64,000 nt of DNA. Source: Variovorax terrae. Its GTDB lineage: Bacteria > Pseudomonadota > Gammaproteobacteria > Burkholderiales > Burkholderiaceae_C. Where the stretch lies: the NCBI RefSeq assembly GCF_022809125.1, contig NZ_JALGBI010000003.1, positions 310,001 through 374,000 on the forward strand, written 5' to 3'. Positions within the stretch are counted from its first letter, which is position 1. Every line of letters begins with the position of its first letter. A model generated the notes under the pieces. The model ran no database searches. It saw only the letters and a program-made list of their open reading frames with translations, and was not told the origin of the DNA. Below, in pieces: positions 9,229 to 16,727 of the stretch. Both the position numbers and the translations under genes were made by a program.

Positions 9229-9275
9229 GAAGGGACTCCTCAATTAAACACATTGACTTTAGCGATGGAGTCCCG
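9229..9275 (-). promoter_or_regulatory. Leader hairpin sequestering the SD of RRM gene 1
   Basis: In the minus-strand mRNA, GGGACUCC (9274 to 9267) and GGAGUCCC (9239 to 9232) form a perfect 8-bp stem around a 27-nt loop. The second arm contains the ribosome site AGGAG, 7 nt before the start codon at 9228. The upstream arm sits in a leader block also conserved in front of the second RRM gene. Confidence 0.75.
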
Positions 9276-9437
9276 AAAACGCATTCAACAAACCGGAGAG
9301 ACGCGAAAGTGACCTGTTCACCGCAAACTTGGCGCAGGCGGTTTCCCACCCAAACCTCATCCATTATGCGCCACATATCCGGGAATCATGCAAGCGTCCA
9401 GCGTGTTGCAAGATGTGAATAATCACCAAATTCCAAC

Positions 9438-9463
9438 AAAAAAGAGCCCCGCAGGGCTCTTTT
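9438..9463 (-). terminator. Terminator of RRM gene 2
   Basis: Stem AAGAGCCC / GGGCTCTT (9442-9461) with an A-run before and a T-run after, 48 bp beyond the stop of the upstream RRM gene. The two RRM genes are therefore probably separate transcripts. Confidence 0.85.
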
Positions 9464-9510
9464 CGTGATCCGGACGGCCCGTTGCGGGCCGCTCCTGCCG
9501 TCGGCAGGGA

Positions 9511-9873
9511 TCAGTAGTTGTTGCGGCCGCCGCCGTAACCACCGCCGCCGCCGCTGCGGCCACCGCCGTAGCCGCCACCACCACCGCCGCCGAAGCCGCC
9601 GCCACCGCTGCGGGGGGGACGGGCTTCCATCGGGCGGGCTTCATTGACCACCAGGTTGCGGCCGCCCATGGACTGGCCGTTCATGCCGCTGATGGCGGCT
9701 TGTGCTTCGGCATCGCTGCCCATTTCGACAAAGCCGAAACCCTTGGAGCGACCGGTGTCGCGTTCCATCATGACCTTGGCGCTGGAGACGGTGCCGAACT
9801 GGCTGAAAGCCTGTTGCATGTCGCTGTCGCTGAAGGAATAGGGCAGGTTGCCCACGTAAAGTTTGTTGCCCAT
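9511..9873 (-). CDS. RRM RNA-binding protein with glycine-rich tail (paralogue 2)
   Basis: 120 residues. The RRM is nearly identical to paralogue 1: the same KLYVGNLPYS RNP2, MMERDTGRSKGFGFVEM with RNP1, and the same NEARPMEARPPRSGG exit. The Gly-rich tail is only about 35 residues, roughly half as long. Start is at MGNKLYVGN with AGGAG 7 nt upstream, again inside a hairpin. The duplication therefore included the leader and the RRM, and the low-complexity tails then diverged in length. Probable role: RNA chaperone or post-transcriptional regulator. Confidence 0.93.
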   Translation of the reverse strand: MGNKLYVGNLPYSFSDSDMQQAFSQFGTVSSAKVMMERDTGRSKGFGFVEMGSDAEAQAAISGMNGQSMGGRNLVVNEARPMEARPPRSGGGGFGGGGGGGYGGGRSGGGGGYGGGRNNY

Positions 9874-9914
9874 GAAGGGACTCCTCAAAAAAACTCAGAG
9901 CGCGATGGAGTCCG
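9874..9914 (-). promoter_or_regulatory. Leader hairpin sequestering the SD of RRM gene 2
   Basis: In the minus-strand mRNA, GGACUCC (9913 to 9907) pairs with GGAGUCC (9884 to 9878), a 7-bp stem with a 22-nt loop that covers the ribosome site. Loop length and sequence differ from gene 1 while the arms are kept, which suggests the pairing itself is under selection. Possible -10 elements (ATAATGG on the minus strand) lie about 100 bp upstream of both genes. Confidence 0.75.
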
Positions 9915-10064
9915 ATAAACGCAATCAACAAAACAGTAAAGACTTCAAAGACGCGAAGCCGACCGATCACCGCAGGAATGTGCGGCCCCTGAAGGCTGCA
10001 CCCTCCCATTATCCGCTATATTGCCGCCGCGCGGCAAACCGGCTGCCGCGCGCGGGCCGCCGGC

Positions 10065-10271
10065 CTACCCGCCGGGGGTGTCGTCCCCGGTGTAGTGGCG
10101 CCATTGCCGCATGGCGTTGCGCATGGTGAGCAGCTGCCGCTCGAACCTCGGGCAGGCATGGCAGGCCAGCAGGTGAAGCCGCAGCGCAACCCGCTCTGCC
10201 AGAGGCAGGGCGCGGTCTTCGCGCGCGATGAGCAGCGCGGCCACTTGCTTGCAGGTGCGTCGCAGGATCAT
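10065..10271 (-). CDS. Small zinc-finger anti-sigma factor (ZAS-like)
   Basis: 68 residues with an H-x3-C-x2-C cluster (HLLACHAC), the zinc motif of anti-sigma factors that hold ECF sigma factors. There is no membrane segment, so it is a soluble, possibly redox-sensing type. Its ATG overlaps the stop of the sigma gene (ATGA, 10268-10271), the usual sigma/anti-sigma coupling. Residue count and context are convincing; the sensed signal is unknown. Confidence 0.8.
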   Translation of the reverse strand: MILRRTCKQVAALLIAREDRALPLAERVALRLHLLACHACPRFERQLLTMRNAMRQWRHYTGDDTPGG

Positions 10272-10864
10272 GGTCGGGATGGGGCCGAAGGGCCGAACCA
10301 GTTGAGCTCCAGGCACTCGCGCAGCCGCAGCCGGGCGCGATGCAACTGAACGTAAAGGTTGGTCGAGGTCAGGTTCAGTTCCTTACAAATGTCCTCGCTG
10401 GGCAGTTCCAGCCACTCGCGCATCAGGAACACGCGGCCCAGCGCGGCCGGCAGTTTCTCGGCGCAGGCCTCGAGCACCAGGAAGAACTGGCGCGAGTTCA
10501 GCTCCTGCTCGGGATTGCCCCAGTCCGAGGGCGGGTGGGCGAAATGGCCGTCGGCGCGGAACACCAGCGCGTCCAGCTCGTCGCTGCCGTCGGCGCCGCC
10601 GTCATCGAGGCTGACTTCGCGCGAGCGCTGGCGCAGCTGGTCGATCACCTTGTGCTTGAGGATGCCCACCAGCCAGGTCTTGAGCTGCGAGCGGTTGCCG
10701 AACGACTGGGGCTTGGCCAGCGCGGCCACGAAGGTCTCGGAGACGGCGTCTTCGGCCCACGCGTCGTTGCGCAGCTGCAGGCGCGCGAAGCGCAGAAGGT
10801 AGGCGTGGTGCTCGGCGAGCTGGGTTTCGAGCGACATGGCGGCGGGTGGCTGGGAAGGCATCAT
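10268..10864 (-). CDS. ECF-type RNA polymerase sigma factor
   Basis: 198 residues from the first of two adjacent ATG codons at 10864; a start at MSLETQ about 27 bases later is also possible. Region 2 is recognisable (WAEDAVSETFVAAL, then LKTWLVGILKHKVIDQLR) and region 4 closes the protein (LPSEDICKELNLTSTNLYVQLHRARLRLRECL) with a helix-turn-helix. An Asp-rich linker joins them. It directs RNA polymerase to a stress-type regulon and is held by the overlapping zinc-binding anti-sigma factor. The upstream gap to amtB holds a 45-bp repeat. Confidence 0.88.
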   Translation of the reverse strand: MMPSQPPAAMSLETQLAEHHAYLLRFARLQLRNDAWAEDAVSETFVAALAKPQSFGNRSQLKTWLVGILKHKVIDQLRQRSREVSLDDGGADGSDELDALVFRADGHFAHPPSDWGNPEQELNSRQFFLVLEACAEKLPAALGRVFLMREWLELPSEDICKELNLTSTNLYVQLHRARLRLRECLELNWFGPSAPSRP

Positions 10865-10938
10865 CGTACAGGGCCCGGGGTGAGGGAAACCCGGGCCTTC
10901 CGAAGGCCGGCTGGCCCGATTCCACCCTGAAATCAGGC

Positions 10939-10983
10939 CGATGTCCAAATGCAGCGGTACTTTTGTGCTATTAAAACAGGAGC
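10939..10983 (+). repeat. 45-bp GCTAT repeat, copy 3 (3' of amtB)
   Basis: CGATGTCC at 10939-10946 and hairpin GCTAT-N8-GAGC at 10967-10983, ending 2 bp from the amtB stop codon at 10986. In the amtB mRNA the hairpin immediately follows the stop. Confidence 0.82.
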
Positions 10984-10985
10984 AA

Positions 10986-12188
10986 CTACCAGTTCGCCTC
11001 GCGCCCCGGCGTGGCGCCGATGCGGTGGATCGACAGGTCGGCGCCCTCGTATTCCTCTTCCGGCGAAAGCCGCAGGCCCATGAAGAGCTTGAGCGCGCCG
11101 TAGACCACCGCGCCGCCCAGCAGCGCCCAGGCCACGCCCATGATGGAGCCGATCAGCTGCGCGCCCAGGCTCACGCCGCCGAGCCCGCCCAGCGCCCGGC
11201 TGCCGAACAGCCCGGCCGCGATGCCGCCCCAGGCGCCGCACAGGCCGTGCAGCGGCCACACGCCCAGCACGTCGTCGATCTTCCAGCGGTTCTGCGTGAG
11301 CGTGAACATTGCCACGAAGATCGCACCGGCCACCGCGCCCACGACCAGGGCGCCCAGCGGGTGCATCAGGTCCGAGCCCGCGCACACGGCCACCAGCCCG
11401 GCCAGCGGGCCGTTGTGCACGAAGCCCGGGTCGTTCCGGCCGCACGCGAGCGCGGCCAGCGTGCCGCCGACCATGGCCATCAGCGAGTTCACGGCCACCA
11501 GGCCCGAGATCTTGTCGATGGTCTGCGCGCTCATCACGTTGAAGCCGAACCAGCCCACTGTCAGGATCCAGGCGCCCAGCGCGAGGAACGGGATGTCGGA
11601 GGGCGGGTGGGCGCTGACGCCGCCGTCCTTGCGGTAGCGGTTGCGGCGCGCACCCAGCAGCAGCACGGCCGGCAGCGCCAGCCAGCCGCCCACGGCGTGC
11701 ACCACGATGGAGCCCGCGAAGTCGTGGAATTCCGCGCCTGTGAGCGACTGGATCCAGCCCTGCACGCCGAAGTGCCGGTTCCAGGCGATGCCCTCGAAGA
11801 ACGGGTAGACGAAGCCGACGATCACCGCCGTGGCGATGAGCTGCGGCCAGAAGCGCGCGCGCTCGGCGATGCCGCCCGAGATGATGGCGGGAATCGCCGC
11901 CGCGAAGGTGAGCAGGAAGAAGAACTTCACCAGCTCGTAGCCGTTCTTCGCGGCCAGCTGCTCGGCGCCCACGAAGAAGTGCGTGCCGTAGGCCACGCCG
12001 TAGCCGACCATGAAGTAGGCGACGGTGGAGACGCTGAAATCCACCAGGATCTTCACCAGCGCATTGACCTGGTTCTTCTTGCGGACCGTGCCCAGCTCCA
12101 GAAACGCGAAACCGGCATGCATGGCCAGCACCATGATGCCGCCCAGCAGGATGAACAGGACGTCCGTGCCCTGTTTGAGTGCTTCCAT
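10986..12188 (-). CDS. amtB: Ammonium transporter
   Basis: 400 residues, about 11 membrane helices, Amt family. Key parts are visible: the conserved Asp of the recruitment site and first pore His in FHDFAGSIVVHAVGG, and the second pore His in WPLHGLCGAWGG. The N-terminus begins at the first helix without the cleavable signal peptide seen in E. coli AmtB. No glnK (PII) gene precedes it in the window, which is the usual partner in proteobacteria. The gene upstream on the other strand starts a Mn-riboswitch transcript. Confidence 0.94.
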   Translation of the reverse strand: MEALKQGTDVLFILLGGIMVLAMHAGFAFLELGTVRKKNQVNALVKILVDFSVSTVAYFMVGYGVAYGTHFFVGAEQLAAKNGYELVKFFFLLTFAAAIPAIISGGIAERARFWPQLIATAVIVGFVYPFFEGIAWNRHFGVQGWIQSLTGAEFHDFAGSIVVHAVGGWLALPAVLLLGARRNRYRKDGGVSAHPPSDIPFLALGAWILTVGWFGFNVMSAQTIDKISGLVAVNSLMAMVGGTLAALACGRNDPGFVHNGPLAGLVAVCAGSDLMHPLGALVVGAVAGAIFVAMFTLTQNRWKIDDVLGVWPLHGLCGAWGGIAAGLFGSRALGGLGGVSLGAQLIGSIMGVAWALLGGAVVYGALKLFMGLRLSPEEEYEGADLSIHRIGATPGREANW

Positions 12189-12301
12189 AAGGCCTCTTTG
12201 GATGAAATTGCTTGTTGTTGGTGCGCGCCAGCGTGTCTTTGCGCTGACGCACCAAAATCAAGCAAAAAGTGCGCCAGAAGCGTGCGGCGCCATCGCCGGG
12301 C

Positions 12302-12485
12302 TATAATCCGGCCTGTCATTGGGGAGTAGCCTCCCTTCGATTTCGAGAGGGGTTTGCGTCAACAGACTTGGGTCTTCGGCCCATGGCGCAAACGGTTTTC
12401 CGGACTTGGCGAGACCTTTGACTGCGCAGCCTCCGTTTTGGCCGGGGATGCCGCGCAGTCAATGGTTCATTCGTTCCGGCCGGAG
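12302..12485 (+). promoter_or_regulatory. yybP-ykoY (Mn2+) riboswitch with promoter and SD-sequestering platform
   Basis: A perfect -10 TATAAT (12302-12307) is followed by the aptamer: GGGGAGTAGCC (12321-12331), GCGTCAACA, CATGGCGCAAACGG and GGCGAGACCTTTGAC (to about 12422), all signature blocks of the yybP-ykoY class that binds Mn2+. Downstream, TTGACTGCGC (12418-12427) pairs perfectly with GCGCAGTCAA (12453-12462). Alternatively CTCC and GGCCGG (12431-12445) pair with CCGGCC-GGAG (12476-12485), hiding the SD of the exporter gene. The two structures exclude each other, a plausible translational switch. Confidence 0.9.
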
Positions 12486-12492
12486 TACTTTC

Positions 12493-13074
12493 ATGGAAGC
12501 CTTTCTCGTCTCCACCGGTATCGTCGCGCTCGCCGAAATAGGCGACAAGACCCAGCTGCTGTCGCTCGTGCTGGCGGCGCGCTTTCGCAAGCCCTGGCCC
12601 ATCGTGCTGGGCATCTTCGTGGCCACGCTGGTCAACCATGCGCTGGCCGGCGCCGTCGGCGCCTGGGTCACCACGGTGCTGGGCCCCGACGTCCTGCGCT
12701 GGGTGCTGGGCCTGTCGTTCCTGGCGATGGCCGGCTGGATGCTGATTCCCGACAAGCTCGACGAGGACGAGGCCGGCACCACGCCGCGCCTGGGCATCTT
12801 CGGCACCACCGTCATCGCGTTCTTCCTGGCCGAGATGGGCGACAAGACGCAGGTGGCCACGGTGATGCTGGCGGCGCAGTACCACGCCTGGGCCTGGGTC
12901 GTGGCCGGCACCACGCTGGGCATGATGCTGGCCAACGCGCCGGTGGTCTGGCTGGGCGAGCGCGTCACGCGGCGCATGCCGGTGCAGTGGGTGCACCGCA
13001 TCGCCGCGGCGGTCTTCCTGATGATCGGGGTGCTGGTGCTGGCCGCGCCGCTGATGGCGCTCGCCAAAGCCTGA
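12493..13074 (+). CDS. GDT1/TMEM165-family manganese exporter
   Basis: 193 residues, six predicted membrane helices arranged as two homologous halves, each with the hallmark E-x-G-D-K-T motif (EIGDKTQ near residue 15 and EMGDKTQ near residue 120). Members (MneA, Mnx, formerly UPF0016) export Mn2+ across the membrane. The assignment is strongly supported by the Mn2+ riboswitch directly upstream. The ATG at 12493 has SD GGAG 7 nt before it, and that SD can be masked by the riboswitch platform. Confidence 0.94.
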   Translation: MEAFLVSTGIVALAEIGDKTQLLSLVLAARFRKPWPIVLGIFVATLVNHALAGAVGAWVTTVLGPDVLRWVLGLSFLAMAGWMLIPDKLDEDEAGTTPRLGIFGTTVIAFFLAEMGDKTQVATVMLAAQYHAWAWVVAGTTLGMMLANAPVVWLGERVTRRMPVQWVHRIAAAVFLMIGVLVLAAPLMALAKA

Positions 13075-13083
13075 GCCGCCGGC

Positions 13084-13764
13084 TCAGGGGCTGGTGCGGG
13101 CCGGCTGGGCCGGGTCGAACTTCAGCACCCGCACCTGGCCGCTGGCTCCGGGGAAGCCCTCGAACACGCTGCGCACGAGGTAGGGCATGGTGGCCGCGAG
13201 GTCCGGCGCATCGTCCTGGATCACGGCGCTGGCCTCGAACACCGCCGGGGCCTTGCCGCCCGGCGGCGCGGCGAGGTTGTCGCGGATCACCACGTTCAGG
13301 CGGTTGACCTGCAGGGTGCGCGTCACGAGCTGGTCGCCGATGTAGCGCGGCCCGTAGGGGCCGTAGCCATAGGTGCCGCCGATGAAGGCGCCGCGCCGCG
13401 AGAAGCGACCCGACACCCAGTAGGGCGGGTAGGGCGCGCTGGCGTAGACCGGCTCGTAGGACTGCCGGCTGGTGGTGGCGACATCGGGCCGCACCTCGAC
13501 CAGGAAGCGCACCGGTGCGCCGGCCACCGAGGGCTTGAGCCCCTGGCGCACCAGCTCATCGGCCACCAGGCCCTGGTAGCTGCTCTGCTCGAGTTCGCCC
13601 AGCGGCAACGGGAGCGGCAGGCGCGCGAACGCGAAGGTCTGGCCCGCCGCGTCGGCAGGCCAGCGCTGGAAGGTGGTGACCTTGCTGGCGATCGGGCTGG
13701 CGCAGCCCGCCAGCAGCGCTGCCAGCGCCAGGGCGCCACCGGCAAGCAGGCGTTTGCTGAACAT
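13084..13764 (-). CDS. DUF4136-type lipoprotein
   Basis: 226 residues. The N-terminus is a lipoprotein signal with lipobox LAGC ([19 protein letters not shown]), so the mature protein is membrane-anchored, probably at the outer membrane. The remainder fits DUF4136: a V-x-T-F-Q-R-W start, two beta-rich segments and a VxSVFEGFP end. Function unknown. The region around residues 115-145 is rich in Pro, Tyr and Gly. It converges on the Mn exporter with only 9 bp between stops. Confidence 0.8.
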   Translation of the reverse strand: MFSKRLLAGGALALAALLAGCASPIASKVTTFQRWPADAAGQTFAFARLPLPLPLGELEQSSYQGLVADELVRQGLKPSVAGAPVRFLVEVRPDVATTSRQSYEPVYASAPYPPYWVSGRFSRRGAFIGGTYGYGPYGPRYIGDQLVTRTLQVNRLNVVIRDNLAAPPGGKAPAVFEASAVIQDDAPDLAATMPYLVRSVFEGFPGASGQVRVLKFDPAQPARTSP

Positions 13765-13860
13765 GGCCGCATTGTGGCCCCTGCAGGTAAATCCCCGGCG
13801 GCGCCGCGGTTGCTCCGGCGGCCGCCGCTGCGGGCGGCGGCAGGTGCGGCGGGACCCCGC

Positions 13861-13962
13861 TATACTTGGCTGGCGCCGATTTGCTCCAGCTTGCGGGCGC
13901 GTAACAAGTTCAGCTAAAGACGGCAGCCGGCCCGGCCTCGTTTTTAGCGACGCCGGGTTTTT
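13861..13962 (+). promoter_or_regulatory. SAM-II (SAM-alpha) riboswitch with terminator, upstream of metX
   Basis: After a TATACT -10 (13861-13866), the stretch 13871-13920 matches the SAM-II pseudoknot aptamer: GGCGCCGATTTG, then GCTTGCGGGCGCG, AACAAGT and GCTAAAG. It is followed by CCCGGC (13931-13936) / GCCGGG (13952-13957) and TTTTT, an intrinsic terminator only 7 bp before the metX ATG. GCTAAA (13913-13918) is the exact complement of TTTAGC (13943-13948) in the terminator loop, giving a possible alternative pairing. Confidence 0.87.
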
Positions 13963-13969
13963 CATTGCC

Positions 13970-15100
13970 ATGAGTTTTGTCGCCACACCGCAGTTCATGA
14001 CCTTTGCCGCGCCGCTGCCGCTGCAAAGCGGCGCGTCCCTGCGCGGCTACACGCTGGCCTACGAAACCTACGGCACGCTCAACGCCGACCGCTCCAACGC
14101 CGTGCTGGTCTGCCACGCGCTCAATGCCTCGCACCACGTGGCCGGGGTCTATGCGGGCCAGGAAAAGAGCGAGGGCTGGTGGGACAACATGATCGGCCCC
14201 GGCAAGGCGGTGGACACCGAGCGCTTCTTCGTGATCGGCGTCAACAACCTCGGCTCCTGCTTCGGCTCCACCGGGCCGATGCATGTCAACCCCGATTCGG
14301 GCCGGGTCTACGGCGCCGACTTCCCCGTGGTCACGGTGGAGGACTGGGTCGACGCCCAGGCGCGGCTGCTCGATGCCCTGGGCATCGAGACCCTGGCCGC
14401 CGTGATGGGCGGCAGCCTGGGCGGCATGCAGGCGCTGTCGTGGACGCTGCAGTACCCGCAGCGCGTGCGCCACGCCGTGGTGGTGGCGAGCGCGCCCAAT
14501 CTCACGGCCGAGAACATCGCTTTCAATGAAGTGGCGCGGCGCGCCATCGTGACCGATCCCGATTTCCACGGCGGCCATTTCTACGAGCACGGCGTGATCC
14601 CCAAGCGCGGCCTGCGCATCGCGCGCATGATCGGCCACATCACCTACCTCAGCGACGACGTGATGAACGAGAAGTTCGGACGCCAGCTCAGGGAGGGCAT
14701 CGATCTGCGCTACACGACGCAGGACATCGAGTTCCAGATCGAGAGCTACCTGCGCTACCAGGGCGACAAGTTCAGCGAATACTTCGACGCCAACACCTAT
14801 CTGCTGATCACGCGCGCGCTCGACTACTTCGACCCGGCGCGCGAGCATGGCGGCAGCCTGACGGCGGCGCTGGCGCGCGCCACCAGCCGCTTCCTGCTGG
14901 TGAGCTTCAGCACCGACTGGCGCTTCTCGCCCGCGCGCAGCCGCGAGATCGTCAAGGCCCTGCTCGACAACCGGCGCAGCGTGAGCTACGCCGAGATCGA
15001 CGCGCCGCACGGGCACGACGCCTTCCTGCTCGACGACGCCCGCTACATGGGCGTGGTCAGCTCCTACTTCGACAGCATCGCGAAGGAGCTGGCGGCATGA
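13970..15100 (+). CDS. metX: Homoserine O-acyltransferase
   Basis: 376 residues, alpha/beta-hydrolase acyltransferase that activates homoserine with acetyl- or succinyl-CoA for methionine synthesis. Visible are the HALNASHH oxyanion segment, the nucleophile in [11 protein letters not shown], and the late Asp and His (STDWRF and DAPHGHDAF). The substrate-discriminating residues cannot be read reliably by eye. It follows a SAM-II riboswitch, so it should be repressed when S-adenosylmethionine is plentiful, and overlaps metW by ATGA. No good SD precedes the ATG, which lies right after the terminator T-run. Confidence 0.95.
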   Translation: MSFVATPQFMTFAAPLPLQSGASLRGYTLAYETYGTLNADRSNAVLVCHALNASHHVAGVYAGQEKSEGWWDNMIGPGKAVDTERFFVIGVNNLGSCFGSTGPMHVNPDSGRVYGADFPVVTVEDWVDAQARLLDALGIETLAAVMGGSLGGMQALSWTLQYPQRVRHAVVVASAPNLTAENIAFNEVARRAIVTDPDFHGGHFYEHGVIPKRGLRIARMIGHITYLSDDVMNEKFGRQLREGIDLRYTTQDIEFQIESYLRYQGDKFSEYFDANTYLLITRALDYFDPAREHGGSLTAALARATSRFLLVSFSTDWRFSPARSREIVKALLDNRRSVSYAEIDAPHGHDAFLLDDARYMGVVSSYFDSIAKELAA

Positions 15101-15681
15101 GCGAGATGGCCGTCCTGCAATCCATCGCCCGCCTCGTGCCCGAGGGCTCGCGCGTGCTCGACCTCGGCTGCGGCGACGGCGCGTTGCTGGCGCTGCTGCA
15201 GAAAGAGCGCGGCTGCACCGGCTACGGCATCGAGATCGCCGACGCCAACGTGCTGGCCTGCGTGCGCCGCGGCGTGGACGTGATCCAGCTCAACCTCGAC
15301 GAGGGGCTGGCCATGTTCGACGACGCCTCGTTCGACGTGGTGCTACAGATCAACACCCTGCAACACCTGCGCAATGCCGAGACCATGCTGCGCGAGACCG
15401 CGCGCGTGGGCCGCATCGGCATCGTCGCGTTTCCCAACTTCGCCTACTGGGCCAACCGGCTGAGCGTCGCGCGCGGCCGCATGCCCGTGACCAAGACCCT
15501 GCCCTACCAGTGGTACGACACGCCCAACATCCGCGTCGGCACGCATGCCGATTTCGAGCAGCTGGCACGCCGCAACGGCCTGCGCATCGAAGACAGCTTC
15601 GGCCTGCACGAGGGCCGCACGCTGCGGCTGTGGCCGAACCTGCGCGCCAGCACGGCGGTGTTCCGGCTCACGAAGGGCTGA
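15097..15681 (+). CDS. metW: Methionine biosynthesis protein MetW
   Basis: 194 residues with a Rossmann methyltransferase fold: motif [13 protein letters not shown] near residue 20, and the later [11 protein letters not shown] and [11 protein letters not shown] segments characteristic of MetW. MetW associates with MetX in many proteobacteria and is needed for efficient homoserine acylation. The 4-bp overlap with metX (15097-15100) supports one transcript under the riboswitch. Confidence 0.95.
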   Translation: MSEMAVLQSIARLVPEGSRVLDLGCGDGALLALLQKERGCTGYGIEIADANVLACVRRGVDVIQLNLDEGLAMFDDASFDVVLQINTLQHLRNAETMLRETARVGRIGIVAFPNFAYWANRLSVARGRMPVTKTLPYQWYDTPNIRVGTHADFEQLARRNGLRIEDSFGLHEGRTLRLWPNLRASTAVFRLTKG

Positions 15682-15729
15682 GAAGCCGATCGCCCGGCAA
15701 CGGTGCGAGCCGTTGGCCGGGCGGTGCCT

Positions 15730-16431
15730 TTACAGGAAGTGGTAGCGCAGCCCCACGCTGAACTGGTTCAGCCCGGTGCGGCCGGTGGAGGCCGCGTCGC
15801 CCACGCGGTTGTAGTGGATCAGCTCGGCCGTGGCATCGAGGTTGCGCGTCAGCGCATAGCTGGCGCCGACGCCCACCGCCAGCGAGGTGGTGCTGTCGGT
15901 GTTGGACAGGGCCGTCGGCCCGCCCGCGTTGGAGTTCAGGTCCAGGCGGGTATGCCACTGCTCCACGCCGAGGCGGCCGTAGACCGACCACTGCGGGTTG
16001 ATCGGCAGGATGCCCAGCGCATGCAGGCCCAGGCCGTGGGATTTCCAGGAGCCCGAGGCCGTGTCGGCGGCTGGTGACGACAGGCTGGACTGCACGCCCA
16101 TGGTGCCCAGGCGGTCGTAGGTGCCTTCGATGGCGAAATTCGGGTTGAACTGGTAGCCCAGGCGCAGGCTGGGGTTGGTGCTGGACGAATCGCTCGAGCT
16201 GCTGCTGCCGAAGCCCTGGTTGGCCAGCGCCGAGTCGATCTTCCCGCCCAGGCCGTTGGCGTGGTTGAAGGAGATGGCGCCGCCGACATACAGGCCCGTG
16301 CCCGCGGAGGCCGCGTTCGTCGAGGCCGTGCCCGTGCCTGTGGAGGCGTCGGCCGCATGGGCGGCGGGTGCCGCCAGGCCAACCCCGAGGGACAACAGTG
16401 CGATGGATGACCAGAGGGGTTTCATTTTCAT
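15730..16431 (-). CDS. Outer-membrane beta-barrel protein (OmpA/OmpW-like)
   Basis: 233 residues. A signal peptide (about residues 1-27, ending APAAHA) precedes a Ser/Thr/Ala linker and alternating amphipathic strands such as GLYVGGAISF, SLRLGYQFNPNFAIEGTYDRLG and SVGLRYHFL. The last residue pattern, ending in an aromatic then Leu, is the barrel-assembly signal. It resembles the 8-stranded barrels of OmpA/OmpW-type surface proteins. Start at 16431 with SD AGGAG. The role may be a small pore or surface protein; the substrate is unknown. Confidence 0.82.
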   Translation of the reverse strand: MKMKPLWSSIALLSLGVGLAAPAAHAADASTGTGTASTNAASAGTGLYVGGAISFNHANGLGGKIDSALANQGFGSSSSSDSSSTNPSLRLGYQFNPNFAIEGTYDRLGTMGVQSSLSSPAADTASGSWKSHGLGLHALGILPINPQWSVYGRLGVEQWHTRLDLNSNAGGPTALSNTDSTTSLAVGVGASYALTRNLDATAELIHYNRVGDAASTGRTGLNQFSVGLRYHFL

Positions 16432-16727
16432 ACAAGCTCCTGGCGCAATTGCGCATTGGCACCGGACTCTCCGGTGACCGACACTCCGGCCGGCGCAGGC
16501 TCCTGGCCCGGCTGGAAAAAGAAGGCCGCGCCGTCGTGAATGCCACGGGGGCGCCCTGCGTCGTGCCATTGAACTGCACAGGCCTGTAAACCGCGTTGCC
16601 ACGGGGTAAAGCGGGCGTAAATGCATGGAGCGGGTGTTAACATTTGCGCTCCGGGACGACAGCCTCCCGGCCCTCCAGGCGGTGTCCCGCCCAAGCGCTG
16701 CAACCCCTTCCGGAGACGGCAGCCGCC

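Noticed and set aside
8755..9640. Regular GCC-rich repeats as a possible CRISPR or tandem array
   Set aside because: They are glycine codons of the two RRM protein tails; no spacers.
16580..16645. GTAAA repeats upstream of chrA as OmpR-type boxes
   Set aside because: Spacing irregular and motif too short to separate from chance.
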